Position numbers and translations under genes: made by a program. The notes under the pieces were generated by a model. That model searched no databases, was not told where the DNA came from, and worked only from the letters and a program-made list of their open reading frames with translations. Of a stretch of 64,000 nucleotides of DNA, positions 58,580-64,000 are shown piece after piece. The stretch's first letter is position 1; every line of letters starts with the position of its first letter. The stretch is from Sesamum alatum (taxonomy: Eukaryota; Streptophyta; Magnoliopsida; Lamiales; Pedaliaceae): assembly GCA_034509735.1 (NCBI GenBank), contig JACGWO010000012.1, positions 7,810,367 to 7,874,366 on the forward strand. The letters run 5' to 3'.

Positions 58580-61500
58580 ATTCCGTTCTTGTTAGGGTCT
58601 AATTACAATGAAATAACTTCACTAACTTGAAGAGCAACCGACCTCCTGCGGATTTAAAGAAAGGAGAAAGTAAAATTTAAAAAAGAGATGTTAATTAATC
58701 AAAGGTGGAAGAAGCAATCGATCTTGTCGGTCTCGGAATATCCATGTATTGAATCCGTTCCGGCTGAGGGCTAGGCTCTCCCTGCACTCAGCTCGCTCAG
58801 GGCGTGGAAGATCCTTCGCTAGCGAGGCATGCTGGGATCAAGGTTTTGTTGGTTGGTACCACCAAGCGAGATCGAGACCCGCTTTTCTTGAGGGAAACCC
58901 TCGAGTACCCCCCGTTGCCCCCTAGTTTAGGCTCATTAATTGCTTGTATAATCGAACCAGGCCGAACCTAACGCGAAAGCCGTTGCGCGGTATCCGTTTC
59001 TTTTTTCCCCCCTTGTTTGGCATATGTGTCACCGCTGCCCGCCGAGATCCAGCTTCAAACTCTAGGAGACACTCATTCAGTTACTGAAAAAAGAACTATC
59101 TGAAAGTGGAGTGAACGGGATTCATTCATCTTCTTGTATGAAGACTTTTGTATTGAGAGCTAGACTATATACTTTCTATCCTGCCTCCTTTACGAGTATC
59201 TTTCTTTAGCGCATTCATTAAGAGAATAAAGAATCTAAGTTCGCTCCCACCAGGAAGACTTCCTCCAGGAAGCCTCAGATCTAACTAAATGAGCCAATTC
59301 ATCTAAATCTGAATATTAGCTTTCAATTAGGGGAGCCTTCTGGAATAGAAATAGCCTGTGCCTCTTATAATTGAATGCCTAAACGAACATTTCAATAAGA
59401 AAAGACCGGTCAAAGTCTAATCTTGTCTTTACCCTTCGGTTGGACGCAGAAAGAAAGGATTTCTTGGAGCAACCAGACCGAGGTCGGTTACGCGAGAGGG
59501 TTGTAGATGCTGCTCGATCGAGCCAAGTAGTCTAGTCCCTTCTGCTCATAGCGAAATCCTGCCTCTCCCACTTCTTTGTTGTAGACTTCAGAGAAGAGAA
59601 AAGAGGCATTCGTCAGCGTAGGAAGGCCAACCGAGTGAAGCTCTTTCTTTTTTGGGCCCACCCAGCTTAGCATTCGAAATCAGAAGAAATATGCGAACTG
59701 GAGCTAAAGCAAAGCCATGACTGACTGCCTATGTTGGCAGGCAGGAACGATAAATGAATCGGATGGTGTTACGCAGCTGCGCGAATGAATCCCACAGAAA
59801 ATTTATCGCTAGTACTAACCCTGTCCTTCCTTCTCCCTAGCTAGACCACATTCTCTATATCCGTTGTAACGATTATCTCTCTTCTCTTCCTTAGAGCGAG
59901 TGAAGTGATGGTGACCCATCATCGCGACAATGGGGCAGGAACGGGAACGCCCCTAACTCCCCTTATTTCATCCGAGACAAGGAATTCTTCTGAGAATATG
60001 GCTGTTGAGTTTGAGGTGCATTTAGTCGACCGATAGCTAGAGGATAGTAAGTTACTCCACTGGTAAGGAGTGGTCTTTGAAGAAAGAGCCTCTCCTTTAC
60101 AGGTAAATCAATCTTATTTCCCCCTATCTGCTCTCACTTCTCTATCTCCCTTCCCCTTTCCTTTACTTACCTGCGGTACCCTTGCTTACTTACTTTGACT
60201 TATGGGTCCCGTAATTCCACTATCTGATAGATAACTAGAGCCCTAGCTCGTCTAGGCTAAGTTTCAGGGAGCTTATTTAATTTAAAATGAAAAGGGTCTT
60301 TCAGTCTTAGCTTCCAGCGGCTTCAGGAAGCCTTATCCCCCTCTAGGGGGATTTTAGTGATAGGTTTAAAGGCGATCACTTATCGGTTGTAGTCTTCTTG
60401 ATCTATTCAAGCCACTTTCTAGAAGCCTTTAAGTAAGGAACTCAAGCAAGCATAGCTAGATCTAAGGTATCTGGATCAGAAGAGATATCCTACCCCAACC
60501 CTCTTGTTCTTGGTTCTTTTGTGCTATCTTTCTATCCAGTTCCAGCGTTAATGAGAAGTAGAAGTGTAGAAAGAAGGATTATCAGATTTGATGAAGTTAT
60601 TTAGCTTTCATCAATCTTTCCTCATTTTCATCACACAATTTTGATCGGTATTCAACTAAGGGCCCCGTTAAGTAAGATGGGAGCCAATAGAAAGCTAACA
60701 CAGCTTTCTTAAACGGGAACCCTGATCTAGACACAGTAGGATCAATTGAGTTAGAAAATCTAATGTGCGTACAAGCATCTTTTTTCCTTTTTCTTTTTGA
60801 AATTTGCTCGTCGTTTAGGCCCGTGTGAGTGAGATTTCTGCTCATTTGCAGTCACCTCCGGGGTTTCTTCGCACCTGGAATAGTACCAGGACCCTTGTGC
60901 CCCGGCCCTTTGAGCCGATAAAGCTGCCCACCCTATGATCCACAACTCAAAATGAGCGCCTTGCAACGAGACGCGACATTCCCCATGCTGCGGTTCCCTC
61001 CGGTCCGTTCCCGGGTTGGGTTAGGGGAACAGCCGAGATAATAAGCTGTTGACTAGCGACTTTGCTTCCCATAGGGAAAAAATAACTCCACTTTTCGCAA
61101 CATAAACAAAGAAGAAGAGGTGTTTTTCCCATGTCTCACGAACAGAATACTACTACGTTTTGAGAACGCTAGCACATTAATATTGGCGCGGCGAATAACA
61201 ACAAAGACTACCAGCGCAATCGAGAAGTAAAGGCTACTGATCTACGGGTATTCGTCTACTGATTGCTTATCTAGAGTAAAAGGACTATAATTGAGCTTCT
61301 CCTTCCATTGGATTAGCTTTGATTTCAATGTATTTCTGCGTGCTAGTCAGGTTAGCTTGCTTACAAGATCCTATGCCCTTTTAAGCCAGCCATGCGTCTT
61401 TGTTTTTCCGTCCACCATAGAGAAAGGCATGTTGGAACAAGGAAATAGTGGGAGGGGGCCTCCCCGCAGGTAATCTTCTTCGCTCCGAAAGGTGCCCAAA

Positions 61501-61974
61501 ACTAGTTTATTCGAATTGAGTTCAAGGGCGGTCCAATATTCTAATAAGTGATATCTCCCTAGCGTCACTGCTTCTAAGCGGAACAGCTGTAGTGAGGATC
61601 GATGTAATTGACGACCAAAGGGAGAGGAGCCATATGGTATGGAAGGGTAAAAAGAAAACTGCCTAGCTGTACTCAATGTGCAAATATTCCATTTCATTTT
61701 CCAGTGTCTATCAAGACCCTCTTGATTTGGTAGTGGTCTACAAAGGCCTCTACATACAGGGGTCGGGTACGGGGATAGCGAATGTAAAGTAAAAAATCAT
61801 TCTGAGTGAAGGTAATTGGTTGGGGATAAAATATACTTCCTACCATAGCTTGGCAAACCCCCAGGTGGAATGGAATTAGGGACGCTTGCTGTGCTAGCCT
61901 TTGCCAGCCATGATGGACTTGTGAAGTGGACAGAATTCCATAATCGAGATCTGGGCAGGACTATTTTCTTAACT

Positions 61975-63402
61975 GGTCATCTTTCCCTTTAGGCAGGACT
62001 CGCAAGTTGGTAGGTTGTTCAAATCATCAATTTGTAGACTCTTTGAGTCCACAACCTTTTTATCCTATCTTTAGAGATATGACCTAACTCACATGCCATA
62101 TCTGTGTGTTATCTTGATTATCGTGTTTTCGTTTGTATTCTGCAGTCGTAATCCAATTAGACTGTTGAAGTATGTACAAACCGTTTACTAATGTACCAAG
62201 CAAATGAGATACACCATCGTTGATAATATAAAAGCCATTTTTATTGATGGTGAAAAGAATAACCCTCCCTGTCCAGGACGGGTATAAAAGCAATATTCTT
62301 TATCATGATCGGTACATAGAAACAATCATTCAGTACTATCCTAACATGACTACTTATGACTAACTCTATTGATCCTACGGCTTGCGCAGCAATGGCCTTG
62401 CCATCGCCTAGCCTTACGATCATTTCATCCTTGGTTAGCCTTCTGCTTCTTTACAGCACCGGCAAATCATTGCAGATGTGAGCACCACATCCGGTATCCA
62501 ATACCCAAGAAGCAGAATTAGTTATCATGTTTACTTAAACCACAAACATACCTGGATTAGAGAGGAGTTGTGAATACTCCCTCTTCCAATGCCACTTTCC
62601 TTGGCAATGCATGCAGACATCATTTGCCTTAGACCGCTTAGAATCCCAGGCCTTCTTTTTCCCTTTGGCCATTCCCACTTTAGGGCAACAATGGCGCTAA
62701 GGGTGCGAGCAGTGGCTGCAACTGCCTTCTCTTTTCCCTTCTTCTTCTTCTAGTGTTCCGCCTCTTGCCATTCACCTTGGAGATCGAAGCCTCTCCTATC
62801 AATACTGACGGTGCATACTTATGGGGTCATTGCCTCGTATTGGACCAACATTTTAATCAACACATGAATAGACTTCTCAAGTCCGTTCATATTGTATTTG
62901 ACAACAAACGGTCATAGGACGAGGAAGCGACTGAAGATCATGCGATGTACGTGTCATTGTTAAACCCAACTTTTAAGTAATCGAGCTTCTCCACTAGGGA
63001 TAACATCTTGACCCTATGACTTTATCCTTCAGCTAGCTTAGTGCCAAAGAATGCTTTTGTGGCGGCATATCTAATATGCCTATCCGGAACCGCATAAACC
63101 TCGTTCATGCAGAGCATTATGGCGGAGACGTTGTCCAGCCTATCATATTGCTTTTCGATGTCGTTGGACATTGAAGCCAACATGATACTACGTACTTTCT
63201 GGTTGTCCTCATGCCATTTCTTAGAATGTCAAACGTTCTTCTAGCGTGGACTGCTCGGCAAGTCATTCGGCGGCGGCTCGTCCAAGACGTAGCCTTGGTT
63301 CTCAAAACCGAGGGACAACCCTCAGGTTCCTAGCCAGTCTGAATAGTTTATGCCATTGAATTTATTGATCTCAAGTACCATGGTTAAGGGATTCTTAAAC
63401 AT
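61975..63402 (-). pseudogene. Gag, protease and start of integrase region of element 6, broken
   Basis: Gag would start at ATG 63402-63400. Recognisable pieces: protease DTGCGAHICN (about 62495), CCHC knuckle CMHCQGKWHWKRE-like (near 62610) with the Gly before the His changed, and the flap segment SSHVRIVLNDCFYVP (about 62355-62310). The pre-integrase zinc finger HxxxxH and CESC (about 62100-62000) leads to the insertion junction at 61975. Many small indels break every frame. Confidence 0.78.
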
Positions 63403-63626
63403 ATCTACATTTATAAAATGTAAAGCAGAAATTAACAAATGATGATATATTATAGTTTAAATTTGAAGACATGGTTTTTTTAGTCTTTAACCCTCCCACT
63501 ATTTCTACAAAAGTCCACCACTCTCAAGTGGAGTTTCGAAAAATCATTTCCTAGTGGGTTTGGGATCCATAAGCGTGATCTCCATGACTCTCTTTTACGA
63601 TTCGCATGAAAAAAAGCTCATGGGAG
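63403..63626 (-). other. Shortened leader of element 6
   Basis: Only about 220 bp of leader remain before LTR sequence. The PBS, GC-rich island and about 1.6 kb of leader are deleted. The internal TATA box position reads TATTTCTA, a mutated form. Confidence 0.75.
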
Positions 63627-64000
63627 TGCAAGCGGAAGCGATAATAAAGAAAATATTGCTTAAATTAAAAGCAATAAATATATCAAGATCCCAAGGGGTA
63701 TACCCTTGCGTGCCTAACCGAGCGTTCGATGTACCATATGATAATAAAACGACGTATGTATCATATAGAACATAGATATACAAAAGAAACTACAAGAGCA
63801 TAAATCAATGATTACCTTTGTATTTTTTCTTCCTTGCACGGCTACAAGCATTGTTCCCCTCGAAAAATGTTCACAAAGTTCAAATGTATGAACACTAACG
63901 AAGTCCACACCACACCGGGTGAGATCACGTTTTTCCTTCTAGAGAAAACCAGATCCAAGAGGAAGTAATCCAAGAAGATACAACACTATTATGTTTAGTG
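63627..64000 (-). repeat. 5' LTR of element 6, partial
   Basis: Reversed LTR-A-like sequence starting inside the LTR end (CAAGCGGAAGCG) and continuing past the window. It keeps the hairpin CCCAAGGGGTATACCCTTG near 63690 and the GAGCGTTCGATGTA block. Confidence 0.78.

Larger units (their letters stand above)
55275..61974. other. Probable nuclear insertion of mitochondrial DNA (NUMT), about 6.7 kb
   Basis: This block interrupts the element 6 integrase between the codons for MT and KK: GTTTCTT on the left and GGTCATC on the right are adjacent in elements 2 and 4. Base composition changes from the retrotransposon background to about 45% GC with many AAG/GAA-rich runs. It contains a plastid-type trnW-CCA and the 3' half of a plastid-type trnT-GGU, as plant mitochondrial genomes do, without the plastid neighbours petG and trnP, and has no long open frame. 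I could not identify a mitochondrial protein gene, so the source is inferred. Confidence 0.6.
49490..64000 (-). mobile_element. Ty1-copia element 6 (older LTR-A type), partial
   Basis: Partial 3' LTR, purine tract, broken pol and gag, then part of the 5' LTR running off the window. It is more diverged than elements 1, 2 and 4. It is split by a solo LTR-B and a 6.7-kb organelle-like insertion. Confidence 0.85.

Overview
This is nuclear DNA of a flowering plant. It consists almost entirely of nested Ty1-copia LTR retrotransposons and contains no intact protein-coding gene. Three related LTR types are named here for convenience. LTR-A is about 2.2 kb, starts TGTTGGAATAGG or TGTTAGAATAGG and ends GCTTGTCCTTCA. 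LTR-B is about 2.0 kb, has the same start and ends TTTCTTTCA. LTR-C is known only from fragments. Boundaries rest on TG...CA ends, 5-bp target-site duplications (TSDs), the primer-binding site (PBS) TGGTATCAGAGC and the purine tract AGTGGGAGAT.

Layout. 1-1545: unclassified DNA with AT-rich repeats. 1546-3649: minus-strand plant-mobile-domain (PMD/MAIN-like) pseudogene, split by a solo LTR-A (3650-7814, TSD CTTGG) that itself carries a solo LTR-B (5083-7040, TSD GGTGG). 7815-8054: the next piece of the PMD pseudogene, fused to a copia element lacking its 5' end (8055-14924), after which the same PMD piece occurs again (14925-15162). 15471-28827: an LTR-C remnant holding a solo LTR-A, which holds a minus-strand copia element (16622-26745), which holds a solo LTR-B (17691-19678) and a solo LTR-A (21888-23258). 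29618-32775: an LTR-B element with a 500-N gap (TSD AAAAC). 32781-36641: unclassified AT-rich DNA. 36647-49489: minus-strand LTR-A element with both LTRs, carrying a shortened LTR-B element (43159-45712, TSD TCAAC). 49490-64000: an older minus-strand LTR-A element, running off the window, with a nested solo LTR-B (50228-52239) and about 6.7 kb of organelle-like DNA (55275-61974).

The four A-type elements share one plan: LTR, PBS, a long leader with a GC-rich island and an internal TATA box, gag with a CCHC knuckle, aspartic protease, integrase, reverse transcriptase, RNase H, purine tract, LTR. Every copy is broken by stops, frameshifts or deletions, so none can move autonomously.

I found no convincing new biological system. 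The most informative signals are structural: a host flank duplicated by recombination between alleles, a probably mitochondrial insertion containing a copia integrase scrap and plastid-like tRNAs, microhomology deletions that removed a zinc knuckle and a PBS, mismatched flanks on the largest element, and conserved non-coding features of this LTR lineage (internal TATA box, GC-rich leader islands, LTR palindromes).
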